In this document: positions 46,102-56,051 of the stretch, piece after piece
How positions within the stretch are numbered: the first letter of the stretch is position 1
How the letters are laid out: the number at the start of each line of letters is the position of its first letter
Assembly (NCBI RefSeq): GCF_030163795.1
Contig: NZ_JASJOF010000004.1
Span: 186,001-250,000, forward strand
DNA length: 64,000 nt
Direction of reading: 5' to 3'
Source of the DNA: Roseicyclus marinus
GTDB taxonomy: Bacteria; Pseudomonadota; Alphaproteobacteria; Rhodobacterales; Rhodobacteraceae
Notes under the pieces: generated by a model
Told to the model about the DNA's origin: nothing
What the model saw: only the letters and a program-made list of their open reading frames with translations
Databases searched by the model: none
Program-made: the position numbers and the translations under genes

Positions 46102-47574
46102 ATGGATGCCCTCCCCCGTCACCCATTCGACCCCATCGACGACGACAAGCTGCGCGAGGAATGCGGGATCTTCGGCGTGATCGGCGTGGCCGATGCGGCG
46201 AATTTCATTGCGCTCGGCCTGCACGCGCTCCAGCATCGCGGGCAAGAGGCGGGCGGCATCGTCACCCATCACCCCGACCACGGCTTTTCCTCGGCCCGCC
46301 GCTTCGGCCTCGTGCGGGACAATTTCACCTCCGCCAGCGTCATGGAAACGCTGCCCGGTGAAATCGGCATCGGCCATGTCCGCTATTCCACCGCAGGCTC
46401 CAAAGGCGCGACCCAGATCCGCGACGTGCAACCCTTCTTCGGCGAATTCGCCATGGGGGGTGCTGCCATCGCGCATAACGGCAATATCGTGAATGCCGAT
46501 GAATTGCGCCGCGAACTGATCGAACGCGGCTCGATCTTCCAATCCTCCTCCGACAGCGAATGCATCATCCACCTGATGGCCCGCTCGCTGCAGCGCACCA
46601 TCCCCGAACGGATGAAGGATGCGCTGCGCCGCGTCGAAGGCGCGTTTTCCGTCGTCGCCATGACCCGCACCAAGCTGATCGGCGTGCGCGATCCCTTGGG
46701 TGTGCGCCCGCTGGTTCTGGGCCGGATCGGTGATGGCTATGCGCTGTCGTCGGAAACCTGCGCGCTCGACATCATCGGCGCGGAATTCCTGCGCGAGATC
46801 GAACCGGGCGAAATGGTCGTCATCTCGGGCGACAAGATCGAAAGCTTCAAACCCTTCGAGGTGCGCCGCTCGCGCTTTTGCATCTTCGAACATGTCTATT
46901 TCTCGCGCCCCGACAGCATCATCGGCGGGCGTTCCGTCTATGAAACCCGCGAAGCCATCGGCCGCGAACTGGCCAAGGAAGCGCCAGTGGACGCAGATCT
47001 GGTCTGCCCCGTGCCGGATTCGGGCACGCCCGCGGCCATCGGCTATTCGCTGGAATCGGGCATTCCCTATGCGATGGGGATCATCCGCAACCAGTACATG
47101 GGCCGGACCTTCATCGAACCGACCGAACAGATCCGCAACATGGGCGTGCGGTTGAAACTGAACGTGAACCGGGCGCTGATCCGGGGCAAGCGCGTGATCT
47201 TGGTCGACGACTCGGTCGTGCGCGGCACCACCAGCCGCAAGATCAAGGAGATGATCCTCGACGCCGGTGCCGCCGAGGTGCATTTCCGCATCGCCTCGCC
47301 CCCCACCGCATGGCCCTGTTTCTACGGCGTCGACACGCCCGAACGCGAGAAACTGCTGGCCGCCACCATGTCCGAGGACGAGATGCGCCATCACCTGGGC
47401 GTGGCCTCCCTCCGCTTCATCTCGCTCGACGGGCTCTACCGGGCCGTCGGCGTGGCCTCGGGCCGCGATCCGAAAAATCCCGCCTATTGCGACGCCTGTT
47501 TCTCGGGCGATTACCCGGTGCGCCCGACCGATCAGTTGGCGAAAGGGTTCAAACTGGTCGAGGCCGCGGAATGA
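46102..47574 (+). CDS. purF: Amidophosphoribosyltransferase
   Basis: PurF makes phosphoribosylamine, the first step of purine synthesis. The 490-residue protein begins with a propeptide ending before Cys21 (EECGIFGVIG), the N-terminal nucleophile of the class II glutaminase domain. GIGHVRYSTAG and the PRPP motif VILVDDSVVRGTTS are present. The stop overlaps the next gene by 4 bases. Confidence 0.97.
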   Translation: MDALPRHPFDPIDDDKLREECGIFGVIGVADAANFIALGLHALQHRGQEAGGIVTHHPDHGFSSARRFGLVRDNFTSASVMETLPGEIGIGHVRYSTAGSKGATQIRDVQPFFGEFAMGGAAIAHNGNIVNADELRRELIERGSIFQSSSDSECIIHLMARSLQRTIPERMKDALRRVEGAFSVVAMTRTKLIGVRDPLGVRPLVLGRIGDGYALSSETCALDIIGAEFLREIEPGEMVVISGDKIESFKPFEVRRSRFCIFEHVYFSRPDSIIGGRSVYETREAIGRELAKEAPVDADLVCPVPDSGTPAAIGYSLESGIPYAMGIIRNQYMGRTFIEPTEQIRNMGVRLKLNVNRALIRGKRVILVDDSVVRGTTSRKIKEMILDAGAAEVHFRIASPPTAWPCFYGVDTPEREKLLAATMSEDEMRHHLGVASLRFISLDGLYRAVGVASGRDPKNPAYCDACFSGDYPVRPTDQLAKGFKLVEAAE

Positions 47575-48149
47575 AGACAACCGACGATCCGCGCTGGTCG
47601 CGGCTCTTGGGTCAATCCGGCGCCTGCCGCTGCTGTGGGATGGCGTTCAATGGCCTCTTCGACGTCCAGTACAGCGCGCCCGAGGCCTGGCCCCACGGGG
47701 ATGAACCCGAAGACAACGCGGCGATCGTGCGCGACGACGCCGATTGCCTGACCGAGGATTTCTGCCGTCTGGGCAATTATCGCTTTGTGCGGGCGAACCT
47801 TCTGCTGCGGATCCGGGACACTGGGCAGAGTTTTGGCTTCGGGGTCTGGGCCACGGTCCGCCCCGAGGTCTTCGAGCAGGCCATCGACCATTTCGACGCA
47901 GGCGTTCAGGGGCAGATCGGTACGGTCTTCAGTTGGCTGTCCAACATCTTGCCAAATACGCCGGCCAAGGCGTCAGAAGGCCATCTTACGTTCCATGACG
48001 ACCGCATCAGGCCCAGCTATCATCTGGACGACGCCGATAACCCGTTCACGGCAGACCAGAGAGAGGGCATCGACCTCGACCGGCTGCTCGACATCTATGC
48101 GATGACTGGCACGGATTTGCGCCCGCATCTTGAGGCGACCGGGGTGTGA
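47571..48149 (+). CDS. DUF2199 protein, first of a tandem pair
   Basis: The 192-residue protein matches DUF2199, with an N-terminal cysteine-rich site (GACRCCGMAFNGLFDV), then DDADCLTEDFCRLGNYRFVRANLLL, FGFGVWATV and a conserved SWLSNILP..P. The family has no known activity. It overlaps purF by 4 bases and the second DUF2199 gene by one base. Confidence 0.8.
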   Translation: MKTTDDPRWSRLLGQSGACRCCGMAFNGLFDVQYSAPEAWPHGDEPEDNAAIVRDDADCLTEDFCRLGNYRFVRANLLLRIRDTGQSFGFGVWATVRPEVFEQAIDHFDAGVQGQIGTVFSWLSNILPNTPAKASEGHLTFHDDRIRPSYHLDDADNPFTADQREGIDLDRLLDIYAMTGTDLRPHLEATGV

Positions 48150-48757
48150 TGTTCGGCTTTCTCAAGCGCACCCGGCGCCCGCAAGCCAACCTGACCGAGG
48201 CGGAACTCGCCCGGCGGCTGACGGCGCCGGGCTACCGCTGCGCCTGCTGCAACGAGGTTCTGGATGCCCCGAACGCGGTGCGCCTGCGCCCCTTCGGCTG
48301 GCCCAATCCCCCCGCGCCGCGCCCCGACGCCGATTTCGACAGTTCGGGCGACATCGTCACCGAACGCTACGCCCGGCGCGGCCGCGATCTTCTGGCGCGC
48401 GCGCATCTGCCGATCCCGGTCAAAGGGACCGATGATCACGTCTTCATCTCGGTCTGGGTCAATCTCTCGACCGGCGATTTCGCCCGCTTCCGCTCCGCCC
48501 AAGGCCGGGGCGAGGCCGACCGCTTGGGCGATCTGAACGGCTGGCTCTCCAGCCGCCTGCCCGCCGACACCGGACCCGTCCTGACCAAGGGGCTACTTGT
48601 GCCGGTCGCAGACGGGGCGATGCCGGTCTACTGGATCACCGAGCCCAAGCACCCGCTCCATCCCGCGCAGCACGACGGTGGGCTCACCGCGCGCGAGATC
48701 GCGGCGCTCTACGAGGACCTTGGTGAACAGGACCTTGTCCAACACCTAAAGGCGTAA
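48149..48757 (+). CDS. DUF2199 protein, second of a tandem pair
   Basis: This 202-residue paralogue of the preceding gene has CACCNEVLDAPNAVRLRPFGWP, VKGTDDHVFISVWVNL, LNGWLSSRLPADTG, HPLHPAQHDGGL. The ATG at 48149 shares one base with the upstream stop; a GTG at 48146 is an alternative start. The two copies are only moderately similar, so the duplication is old. Function unknown. Confidence 0.78.
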   Translation: MFGFLKRTRRPQANLTEAELARRLTAPGYRCACCNEVLDAPNAVRLRPFGWPNPPAPRPDADFDSSGDIVTERYARRGRDLLARAHLPIPVKGTDDHVFISVWVNLSTGDFARFRSAQGRGEADRLGDLNGWLSSRLPADTGPVLTKGLLVPVADGAMPVYWITEPKHPLHPAQHDGGLTAREIAALYEDLGEQDLVQHLKA

Positions 48758-48801
48758 CCTTTCGGTAAGACCCGCCGCGAAATCTTTACCCTTTGGAAAC
48801 G

Positions 48802-48828
48802 AAAAGGCCGCCCCGAGGGGCGGCCCTT
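48802..48828 (-). terminator. Terminator after bioY
   Basis: GGCCGCCCC and GGGGCGGCC form a perfect 9-base stem with a tight loop; on the minus strand it runs into TTTTC. It may also stop read-through from the plus-strand DUF2199 genes. Confidence 0.8.
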
Positions 48829-48850
48829 AACCATGTTTCGATGCCTTGGC

Positions 48851-49456
48851 TCAGGCGCGGCGCTTGGCCAGAACGCTCCAGCCGCCGGTCACGACCAGCG
48901 CCGCGATCACCGCCTTCAGCGCGTCGCCGAGCAAGAAAGGTGCAATGAAAGCAGTCCAGTAGAAGCCCGCGTCGCGCGCGATCCACCCGGCCTCGAGCCC
49001 CATGCCACCGGCCAGCGCCATGGGCCACAGAATGCCCGGCACATACAGAAGCGCCGAGATCACCAGCGCCGCCGCAGCGGTGCCGAAAATGCCCTTCGCA
49101 ACGCCTTTTTCTGCTGCAAAACCAGCAAGATAGGCCATACCGATGAACCCAATGAGGAACCCGCCCGTCGGCCCCATCAACGCCGCGATCCCCGGCATCG
49201 TGGTCGGCGTGAAGACCGGCAAACCCATCGCGCCCTGCGCGACGTAGACGATCACGGTCGCTGCGCCCAACCGGCTGCCCATGGCGAAACCGACAAGCAG
49301 AATTGCCAGCGTTTGCAAAGAGATAGGCACCGGCCACATCGGCACCGTGACCTTGGCCGCCGCCGCGATGAACAGCGCGCCGACCAGCACCAGCGCCACT
49401 TTCTTCAGCGTGCCCTGATCCCCGATCGTTGCGGAAAGAAGTGTATCGCGGCCCAT
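48851..49456 (-). CDS. bioY: Biotin transporter substrate-binding component BioY
   Basis: BioY is the membrane S-component of biotin ECF transport and can work alone in some bacteria; no bioMN genes are adjacent. The 201-residue protein has about six membrane segments and the signatures VTVPMWPVPISLQTLAILLVG and GPTGGFLIGFIGMAYLAG. The ATG at 49456 follows GGAGG; in-frame ATGs at 49495 and 49513 are less well placed. Confidence 0.93.
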   Translation of the reverse strand: MGRDTLLSATIGDQGTLKKVALVLVGALFIAAAAKVTVPMWPVPISLQTLAILLVGFAMGSRLGAATVIVYVAQGAMGLPVFTPTTMPGIAALMGPTGGFLIGFIGMAYLAGFAAEKGVAKGIFGTAAAALVISALLYVPGILWPMALAGGMGLEAGWIARDAGFYWTAFIAPFLLGDALKAVIAALVVTGGWSVLAKRRA

Positions 49457-49595
49457 GGTCGCCTCCGTCAAAGGGTCGAAATCATCCGTTGTCATCCGGT
49501 ATCCCCGCGCCACCGCGCCAAGTCAAGCGCGCCGCACCGCCGCAGCCCTGCCGAGGCGCTTGTAATTCGTCGCTGAAAAGCGCAACTGGCGCCCC

Positions 49596-50258
49596 ATGGA
49601 AAAGCCTTTCGACAGACAGATCGCGCTGGTCACCGGCGCTTCACGCGGCATCGGCGCGGCCAGCGCCGAATGGTTGGCAGAACGCGGCGCGCATGTGGTC
49701 GCGGTCGCCCGCACCGTGGGCGGCCTCGAAGATCTCGACGACCGCATCAAGGCCAAGAGCGGCCAAGCCACATTGGCCCCGATGGACATCACGGACGAAG
49801 GCGCCATGGCGCATCTGTGCCGCTCCATCCACGATCGTTGGGGCAAGGCCGACATCTGGGTCCACAGCGCAATCCACGTCAGCGCGCTCACGCCCGCGCC
49901 CCACATCACGGCCAAGGATCTCGACAAGGTCATCGCCACCAACATCCGCGCGCTGTCGCGGCTGGTCGCTTTCGTCGAGCCACTGATCGCCCCGTCGCCC
50001 AAGCCGCAGGCGGTCTTTTTCGACGACGATTGGGATGACAAATACGCCGGGACCTATGGCATGTCCAAGGCGGCCCAACGGGCGCTGATCGGATCGTGGC
50101 AGGCGGAAACGACGAAATTCCCCTTGTCCGTCCACATGTTGCGCCCGGCACCCATGCCCACCGCCGTCCGCGCGCGGTTCTACCCCGGCGAGGACAAGGG
50201 CAAGCTTGCCCATCCCCGCGACGAGGCGGCACGGCTTTTGCCGATCCTTCTGGACTGA
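49596..50258 (+). CDS. Short-chain dehydrogenase/reductase
   Basis: The 220-residue SDR has the NAD(P) motif TGASRGIG (14-21), catalytic Tyr and Lys in YGMSK, and the NIRALSRLV helix. The usual catalytic serine region reads AVFFDDDWD, so Ser is not obvious and activity could be altered. The substrate is unknown. It is divergent from bioY and convergent with the zapA unit. Confidence 0.88.
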   Translation: MEKPFDRQIALVTGASRGIGAASAEWLAERGAHVVAVARTVGGLEDLDDRIKAKSGQATLAPMDITDEGAMAHLCRSIHDRWGKADIWVHSAIHVSALTPAPHITAKDLDKVIATNIRALSRLVAFVEPLIAPSPKPQAVFFDDDWDDKYAGTYGMSKAAQRALIGSWQAETTKFPLSVHMLRPAPMPTAVRARFYPGEDKGKLAHPRDEAARLLPILLD

Positions 50259-50274
50259 TCCGATCGCAGCGATA

Positions 50275-50307
50275 CGCGTCCGGAAGACGGCTGTTTTCCG
50301 GGACGCG
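50275..50307. terminator. Hairpin between the SDR gene and zapA
   Basis: CGCGTCCGGAA pairs with TTCCGGGACGCG, with one bulged G and a 10-base loop, in the 66-base gap between convergent genes. There is no long T-run, so terminator function is tentative. Confidence 0.4.
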
Positions 50308-50324
50308 AAACTACAGGCTCGCGC

Positions 50325-50738
50325 CTAGCTCTGACGTGCTTCCAGTTCTGCGGCGATGGCCTCGGCACGGGCGGCCAGCTCGGCAAGACCATTTGTGAAC
50401 CGGTCAGGCAATTCGGTGCGCGGGCCAGCATCTTGCAATTCCCCGATGCGACGCGCCCGGTCGGCCAGACGTTCCTCTGCAGCGGCCAGCGTCTTTTCCT
50501 GCGCCGCGATCTTGCCCTGAAGGATCTTGATCTCATCCTCCAGCGCCGCCGTTTTGTCGGCCAGCATCAGCCCCGCCATCAGCAACATGCGCTCTGCCGG
50601 CATCCGGCCGATCTGACCAAGGATCACCGCAGCCTCGGTGTCGAGCATGCGGGCGGCGGCGTGCAGATATGGTTCCTCGCCATCCTGACAGGCGACGGCG
50701 AATTGGCGCCCGCCGATCTCGATCTGAACCTCAGGCAT
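50325..50738 (-). CDS. zapA: Cell division protein ZapA
   Basis: ZapA binds and bundles FtsZ filaments. The 137-residue protein has the globular N-terminus (VQIEIGGRQFAVACQDGEEPYLHAAARMLD) and a long coiled coil (about 60-137). The start overlaps the upstream coiled-coil gene by 8 bases. Confidence 0.92.
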   Translation of the reverse strand: MPEVQIEIGGRQFAVACQDGEEPYLHAAARMLDTEAAVILGQIGRMPAERMLLMAGLMLADKTAALEDEIKILQGKIAAQEKTLAAAEERLADRARRIGELQDAGPRTELPDRFTNGLAELAARAEAIAAELEARQS

Positions 50739-51372
50739 GTGCGCCCTCCCCTGCCCCGGCGCGATCCAGATCGGCCAAGATACGTTCCAGTTCCGCCGCT
50801 TCCGAGGCGCGCGCGGCCTTGAGCGCGTCCAGTTCGACCACCAGCGCCTTGTTCAACACGCTGGGATCGGTTGCGTTCTCGCCGCGCAAGCGGTTGAGAT
50901 TCTTGGTCAGACGCTCGTTGATGGTGCGCAATTCCTGCACCTCGGCCCGAAGTGCCATGTTGCGATCATCGGGGCCCATCCCACCCGCGGCCTGCAATTC
51001 CTCGGCGATGTCGCGCGCCTCATCCCGTTCGGCGATGGCCTCGGCCCGTTCGGCGCGCAGGCGGGTCACCCGAGTCTCGAGGTCCGACACCTGTGCTGTC
51101 AGGCGCTCGATCTCGGCAGTCTGGTCCGAAGGGTCGGCGATCTCGGGCACGGCCGCTTCCAGTTCCGCCACACGCGCCTCAAGCTCGGCGGCACGTGCCT
51201 CCGCTGCTTCGGCCCGGATCAGTGCATCCTCGAACGCGGACGAGGTGATGCCCGGGTCCTCGACGGGCGGATCGGCCCGCATCTGGCCCACCCCCATCGC
51301 GATCCGGTCGAGCGCCGCGGCCAGCCGCGCCTCGAGCGTCGACAATTTCTCGAATTCGGCGTTATCGCCCAT
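50731..51372 (-). CDS. Coiled-coil protein upstream of zapA
   Basis: The 213-residue acidic protein is almost entirely heptad-like (residues 5-30, 45-80 and 85-200, rich in Ala, Glu, Arg, Leu), with no signal peptide. It overlaps zapA by 8 bases, so the two are co-translated and probably act together in division. No named family was recognised. Confidence 0.75.
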   Translation of the reverse strand: MGDNAEFEKLSTLEARLAAALDRIAMGVGQMRADPPVEDPGITSSAFEDALIRAEAAEARAAELEARVAELEAAVPEIADPSDQTAEIERLTAQVSDLETRVTRLRAERAEAIAERDEARDIAEELQAAGGMGPDDRNMALRAEVQELRTINERLTKNLNRLRGENATDPSVLNKALVVELDALKAARASEAAELERILADLDRAGAGEGAHA

Positions 51373-51437
51373 GGCTGCCCAGCCCCCGGTTTTACGCCAT
51401 GTCCCTCAAGCTGGAACCGGCCCCACGTTACGCCTTA

Positions 51438-51453
51438 GCGAATCGTAATTCGC
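51438..51453. promoter_or_regulatory. Palindrome in the tkt/zapA divergent region
   Basis: GCGAAT-CGTA-ATTCGC is a perfect inverted repeat in the 257-base gap between the zapA unit (minus) and transketolase (plus). The overlapping TTACG...CGTAA is also symmetrical. It contains GAATC, a GANTC site of the type methylated by CcrM in alphaproteobacteria. The regulatory role is inferred. Confidence 0.35.
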
Positions 51454-51629
51454 CCCGATTTGCAAGGCCTGCGGCCTGCACCGCGCTTGCGGGGCGCGGA
51501 ATGCAGGTGAATTCGCGCCCGTTTCGGTTGCGCCGCCCCCTTGCTCTGCTAAGAGACAGGCTGAGGCGCGCGCCCTTGCGGGATTTGCGTGCCACCCCCC
51601 GTTGCTGCCTGACGAAGGACTGACGCGCC

Positions 51630-53645
51630 ATGGATCTGACCGCGCTTGCCACGACCCACCCCGATCATTGGCGCCGCGCCGCCTGTATCCGGACGCTGAC
51701 GCTTGATGCCGTGGCCGCCGCCAATTCGGGGCATTCCGGGATGCCGATGGGCATGGCCGATGTCGCCACGGTTCTGTTCGCAAATCACCTGAGCTTTGAC
51801 GCGAGCAAGCCTGATTGGCCGAACCGTGACCGGTTCATCCTGTCGGCGGGCCATGGGTCCATGCTGCTTTATTCGCTGCTCTACCTCACCGGCTCGCCGG
51901 ACATGACGCTGGAGCAGATCAAGAACTTCCGCCAACTCGGCGCGATCACCGCGGGCCATCCCGAATATGGCCATGCGATGGGGATCGAGACGACGACCGG
52001 CCCCTTGGGTCAAGGCATCGCGAATGCCGTCGGTTTCGCCATGGCCGAGGAATTTCTGCGCGCCAAGTGGGGCAAGAAGATCATCGACCATTACACCTAT
52101 TGCATCGCGGGCGACGGCTGCCTGATGGAAGGTGTGAGCCAAGAAGCCATCGCGCTGGCCGGGCGTCAGGAACTGTCGCGCCTAATCGTGATGTGGGATG
52201 ACAATGGCATCACCATCGACGGCAAGGTCTCGATCGCGGATCGTACCGACCAGAAGGCACGCTTTGCCGCCTCCGGTTGGGACGTGTTCGAATGCGACGG
52301 GCATGACCCCGTTGCCATCGACGCGGCCCTGACGGCGGCCAAGGCCTCGCCCCGCCCCGCGATGATCGCCTGCAAGACGCATATCGCGCTGGGTCACGCG
52401 GCGCAGGACACCGCAAAAGGCCATGGCGCGCTGACCGATGCCAAGCAATTGCAGGCGGCCAAGGAAGCCTATGGCTGGCCGCATGGGCCCTTTGACATTC
52501 CTGCCGAACTGAAGACGTGGTGGGAAGGCGTGGGCGCCCGTGGCCGCGCGGTACGACAGGATTGGGAGGTGCGCTTTGCGCTCTTGTCCGAGGCGAAGCA
52601 GGCGGACTTCACCCGCGCCTTTGCCCGCGATCTGCCCAAAAAGCTTTCGGCCACGATCAAGGCCCTGAAAAAGCAGCATTCCGACAACGCGCCCAAGGTC
52701 GCGACGCGGCAGGCAAGCCAGATGGCACTGGAGGTGATCAACCCAATCCTCGGCGAACACTTGGGCGGGTCTGCCGATCTGACCGGATCGAACAACACAG
52801 ACACAGCCGGACTGGGTATCTTCGGTCCCGAGGATCGCAAGGGCCGCCATGTGCATTACGGCATCCGCGAGCACGGGATGGCCGCCGCGATGAACGGCAT
52901 GGCGCTCCATGGGGGGGTTCGGCCCTATGGCGGGACTTTCATGGTCTTCACCGATTACGCGCGCCCGTCGATGCGCTTGTCGTCGCTGATGGGGCTGCCC
53001 GTCACCTATGTGATGACCCATGACAGCATCGGATTGGGCGAGGATGGCCCGACGCACCAACCGGTGGAGCATCTCGCCATGTTGCGCGCCACCCCGAACC
53101 TGCTGGTGATGCGCCCCGCCGATGCGGTCGAGACCGCCGAAGCCTGGGAAGTGGCCCTGATGCAGAAGACGACGCCGAGCGTGCTGGCGCTCAGCCGTCA
53201 GGCACTGCCGACCCTGCGGAAGACCCATACCTCGAAAAACATGGTTGCGCAGGGCGCCTATGTGCTGGCCGAGGCGGAAGGCAAACGGCAGGCGATCTTG
53301 CTGGCGACGGGGTCGGAGGTTGCCATTGCCATGGCCGCGCGCGACCTGTTGCAGGCCGACGGGATCGGCACGCGCGTCGTCTCGATGCCCTGCTGGGAGA
53401 TCTTCGAGGAAACGGACGAGGCCTATCGCAAGCGTGTCCTGCCCGCAGGGCCGGTGCGTGTGGCGGTCGAGGCGGCGATCCGGTTCGGCTGGGACCGTTG
53501 GCTTTATGGCGAGCGCGGCAAGCGCGAGAAGTCGGGCTTTGTGGGCATGCATGGGTTCGGCGCCTCGGCCCCGGCACCCGATCTTTATTCCCATTTCGGC
53601 ATCACGGCAGAAGCCGTGGCGGCGAAGGTCAAATCGCTGCTGTGA
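51630..53645 (+). CDS. tkt: Transketolase
   Basis: This thiamine diphosphate enzyme moves two-carbon units in the pentose phosphate pathway. The 671-residue protein has the TPP motif [16 protein letters not shown] near the N-terminus, [15 protein letters not shown] and the C-terminal domain [12 protein letters not shown]. It ends before a hairpin terminator shared with purN. Confidence 0.97.
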   Translation: MDLTALATTHPDHWRRAACIRTLTLDAVAAANSGHSGMPMGMADVATVLFANHLSFDASKPDWPNRDRFILSAGHGSMLLYSLLYLTGSPDMTLEQIKNFRQLGAITAGHPEYGHAMGIETTTGPLGQGIANAVGFAMAEEFLRAKWGKKIIDHYTYCIAGDGCLMEGVSQEAIALAGRQELSRLIVMWDDNGITIDGKVSIADRTDQKARFAASGWDVFECDGHDPVAIDAALTAAKASPRPAMIACKTHIALGHAAQDTAKGHGALTDAKQLQAAKEAYGWPHGPFDIPAELKTWWEGVGARGRAVRQDWEVRFALLSEAKQADFTRAFARDLPKKLSATIKALKKQHSDNAPKVATRQASQMALEVINPILGEHLGGSADLTGSNNTDTAGLGIFGPEDRKGRHVHYGIREHGMAAAMNGMALHGGVRPYGGTFMVFTDYARPSMRLSSLMGLPVTYVMTHDSIGLGEDGPTHQPVEHLAMLRATPNLLVMRPADAVETAEAWEVALMQKTTPSVLALSRQALPTLRKTHTSKNMVAQGAYVLAEAEGKRQAILLATGSEVAIAMAARDLLQADGIGTRVVSMPCWEIFEETDEAYRKRVLPAGPVRVAVEAAIRFGWDRWLYGERGKREKSGFVGMHGFGASAPAPDLYSHFGITAEAVAAKVKSLL

Positions 53646-53693
53646 TCGGGTGATGCGCCTGAAGGTGCATCCCACGCAGGCGGAAAAGCTAGC

Positions 53694-53719
53694 GTGCGCC
53701 TTCGGGCGCACCTTTCATT
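53694..53719. terminator. Terminator between tkt and purN
   Basis: GTGCGCC-TTCG-GGCGCAC is a perfect 7-base stem with a stable TTCG loop, followed by CTTTCATTT. It lies between the convergent tkt and purN stops and can serve both. Confidence 0.75.
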
Positions 53720-54310
53720 TCAAAGATCGATACGCCCGCGTTCCCCGGCCGCGAACCGCCTGAGCACCATCGGATAAAGCCGATGCTCCTGCTCCAGCAC
53801 GCGGGCGGCGAGTGTCTCGGGCGTGTCGCCGGGCAAAACCGGCACCCGCGCCTGCCCCAGGATCGGGCCGCCATCCAGTTCCGCCGTCACCTCGTGAACC
53901 GTGCAACCGGCCTCAAGATCGCCTGCTTCGATCGCGCGGGCATGGGTGTGCAGGCCCCGGTACTTGGGCAGAAGCGACGGGTGGATGTTGAGCATCCGGC
54001 CCCGCCAGCGGGTCACAAAACCTTCGGTCAGAACCCGCATGAACCCGGCAAGACACAGGATATCGGGGGAATGCGCCTCTAGGACCCGGGTCAGCTCCGC
54101 CTCGAAAGCCGCGCGATCCTTGCCGAAGGGGCGATGATCGACCACCGCGGTGGGAATGCCCATCGCGGCGGCTTTTTCCAGACCGCCCGCGCGCGCGTCA
54201 TTGGCCAGAACAAGGCAGGGACGTGCCGGATGGTCGTCCGTCATGCTGCGGGCAAGCGTCACCATGTTGGAGCCGCCGCCCGAGATCAGGATGGCGACGC
54301 GTCTGCTCAC
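53720..54310 (-). CDS. purN: Phosphoribosylglycinamide formyltransferase
   Basis: PurN formylates GAR in purine synthesis using 10-formyl-THF. The 196-residue protein starts at the GTG at 54310 ([15 protein letters not shown]), which overlaps the purM stop by 4 bases (GTGA). Catalytic Asn and His are in [16 protein letters not shown] and the Asp in [13 protein letters not shown]. Confidence 0.96.
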   Translation of the reverse strand: MSRRVAILISGGGSNMVTLARSMTDDHPARPCLVLANDARAGGLEKAAAMGIPTAVVDHRPFGKDRAAFEAELTRVLEAHSPDILCLAGFMRVLTEGFVTRWRGRMLNIHPSLLPKYRGLHTHARAIEAGDLEAGCTVHEVTAELDGGPILGQARVPVLPGDTPETLAARVLEQEHRLYPMVLRRFAAGERGRIDL

Positions 54311-55353
54311 GCAAGGGCACCGGTATAGGAAACGCCCACGCCCGGCACGACATGACCAAGGCGATGCACGCTTTCGCCAGCTTCGGACAAGAGGGCAGCC
54401 AGGGCATCGGCGCGATCTGCCGCCACGACCAGCACCATGCCAATCCCGGCGTTGAAGGTCTTGAGCATCTCGGCCTCGGCCAACGCGCCCTCGGCGGCCA
54501 GCCATTTGAACACCGGCGGAAGGGTCCAGGAGCCCAGGTCGATTGTGGCCCCCAGCCTCTCGGGCAAGACGCGCGGCAGGTTCTCGGTCAATCCGCCGCC
54601 GGTGATATGCGCCAGGCCATGCACACCGCCCGCCCGGATCGCCGCAAGCGCGGGCTTGACGTATAGCCGCGTCGGCGCGAGCAGCGCGCGACCCAATGGG
54701 CCTTCGGCGAAGGGGGCCTCTGCCTCCCAGGCCAGTCCGGATCGCTCGACGATCCGGCGCACCAGCGAATAGCCGTTGGAATGGACCCCGTCCGAGGCGA
54801 GGCCCAACAGCACATCGCCCGCCACGACGCCCGCAGGCAGCGCCGCGCCGCGGTTCATTGCCCCGACGGCAAAGCCCGCAAGATCGAAATCGCCCGGGGC
54901 ATACATGCCCGGCATCTCGGCGGTCTCGCCGCCCACCAGCGCGCAACCCGATTGCTTGCAACCTTCGGCGATGCCTTCGACGATACGGGCGGCTGCCGCG
55001 ACCTCAAGCTTGCCTGTGGCGAAATAATCGAGGAAGAACAAAGGCTCCGCACCCTGGCACACCAGATCGTTCACGCACATCGCCACGAGGTCGATGCCGA
55101 TCGTGTCGAATTCGCCGGTGTCGATGGCGATCTTGAGCTTGGTTCCAACGCCATCGGTCGCTGCCACAAGGATCGGGTCGTCATAGCCCGCGGCCTTGAG
55201 ATCGAAGAGCGCGCCGAAACCGCCCAGCCCCGACATCACACCCGGCCGCGCTGTAGCGGCGGCGGCAGGCTTGATACGATCGACCAGCGCGTTACCCGCG
55301 TCGATATCGACGCCCGCCTGGGCATAGGTGAGGCCGTTCTTGCCATCGGTCAT
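54307..55353 (-). CDS. purM: Phosphoribosylformylglycinamidine cyclo-ligase
   Basis: PurM makes AIR from FGAM. The 348-residue protein starts [21 protein letters not shown] at 55353 after AAGGAG; the frame to 55464 has no family support. Signatures include [26 protein letters not shown] and [16 protein letters not shown]. Confidence 0.97.
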   Translation of the reverse strand: MTDGKNGLTYAQAGVDIDAGNALVDRIKPAAAATARPGVMSGLGGFGALFDLKAAGYDDPILVAATDGVGTKLKIAIDTGEFDTIGIDLVAMCVNDLVCQGAEPLFFLDYFATGKLEVAAAARIVEGIAEGCKQSGCALVGGETAEMPGMYAPGDFDLAGFAVGAMNRGAALPAGVVAGDVLLGLASDGVHSNGYSLVRRIVERSGLAWEAEAPFAEGPLGRALLAPTRLYVKPALAAIRAGGVHGLAHITGGGLTENLPRVLPERLGATIDLGSWTLPPVFKWLAAEGALAEAEMLKTFNAGIGMVLVVAADRADALAALLSEAGESVHRLGHVVPGVGVSYTGALA

Positions 55354-55415
55354 CGAAGCGCTCCTTCCCGGATTTGCGCGAGGCCCTAGCAAGCCCGCGC
55401 GCCCGCGTCCATGCG

Positions 55416-55829
55416 TCAGTTGCCGGACCGCCCCGGCCCGCGCGCCGAACGTGTCCCGATCCACAGAAACAGCGCCATCATCGCGCCGGTCGCGCCCAGC
55501 ACCAGCGCGGTCTGCTGCAACCCGGCCGGATCAGCCAGAACAGCGCGCATCGGCGCGATGAAGATCGCGGGCAGGATGATCTGAAGCCCTGCGAAAATGC
55601 CAAGGCACATCCCCCAGATCAGCGCCCAATCCTTGAGGCCAAGAACATGGGAGGCGCGTTTGACTGCCTGCATTCCGACATCGGTCAAGGGGATCGCGGC
55701 AAGGATCACGGCAGTCGCCATAGAATTGGGCAGACCCACCCCCTGCACCAGAAGCCCGAAGATCACGCGCAGGCCGACGAGCCAAGCGGTGTAGCGTAAC
55801 GCAAGACGCGGCAAAGGGGGCATCGGCAT
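55416..55829 (-). CDS. Hypothetical membrane protein upstream of purM
   Basis: The 137-residue protein has three to four membrane segments ([72 protein letters not shown]). It resembles, from memory, the ABZJ_00895 family of small membrane proteins. Its function is unknown. It is 62 bases upstream of purM on the same strand. Confidence 0.65.
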   Translation of the reverse strand: MPMPPLPRLALRYTAWLVGLRVIFGLLVQGVGLPNSMATAVILAAIPLTDVGMQAVKRASHVLGLKDWALIWGMCLGIFAGLQIILPAIFIAPMRAVLADPAGLQQTALVLGATGAMMALFLWIGTRSARGPGRSGN

Positions 55830-55894
55830 TCCTCGGGTTGGTCCGTTGGCTCAGGCATTAGGCCAAGGGCGGGCCCCGGGCAAGCGTGCGGCGC

Positions 55895-55921
55895 TTGACG
55901 AGGAGGCGCTGTCTGCTAATC
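55895..55921 (+). promoter_or_regulatory. Promoter of the CAT-anticodon tRNA
   Basis: TTGACG at 55895-55900 and CTAATC at 55916-55921 are separated by 15 bases and end 11 bases before the mature tRNA. The spacing is slightly short but both hexamers are good. Confidence 0.5.
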
Positions 55922-55932
55922 CGGGCCTTGGC

Positions 55933-56009
55933 GGGCCTGTAGCTCAATTGGTTAGAGCAGAGCGCTCATAACGCTTTGGTTGGGGGTTCGAGTCCCTCCG
56001 GGCCTACCA
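55933..56009 (+). tRNA. tRNA with anticodon CAT, probably tRNA-Ile2
   Basis: This is a 77-base cloverleaf with encoded CCA. The anticodon stem GAGCG/CGCTT holds loop CTCATAA, giving CAT. The T-arm is GGGGG-TTCGAGT-CCCTC and the acceptor GGGCCTG pairs with CGGGCCT, with G-U wobbles at the first and sixth pairs. It lacks initiator features and differs from the alphaproteobacterial elongator tRNA-Met as I recall it, so lysidine-modified tRNA-Ile2 is favoured. The foreign prophage segment begins right after it, making its 3' end a likely attachment site. Confidence 0.92.
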
Positions 56010-56051
56010 CGCCACCCCGCATCGCCAATAAAACAAGGCCGATTTTGAAAA

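Noticed and set aside
50259-50324. 6S RNA next to zapA
   Set aside because: The gap is only 66 bases, far below the 150-200 of a 6S RNA, and shows one simple hairpin.
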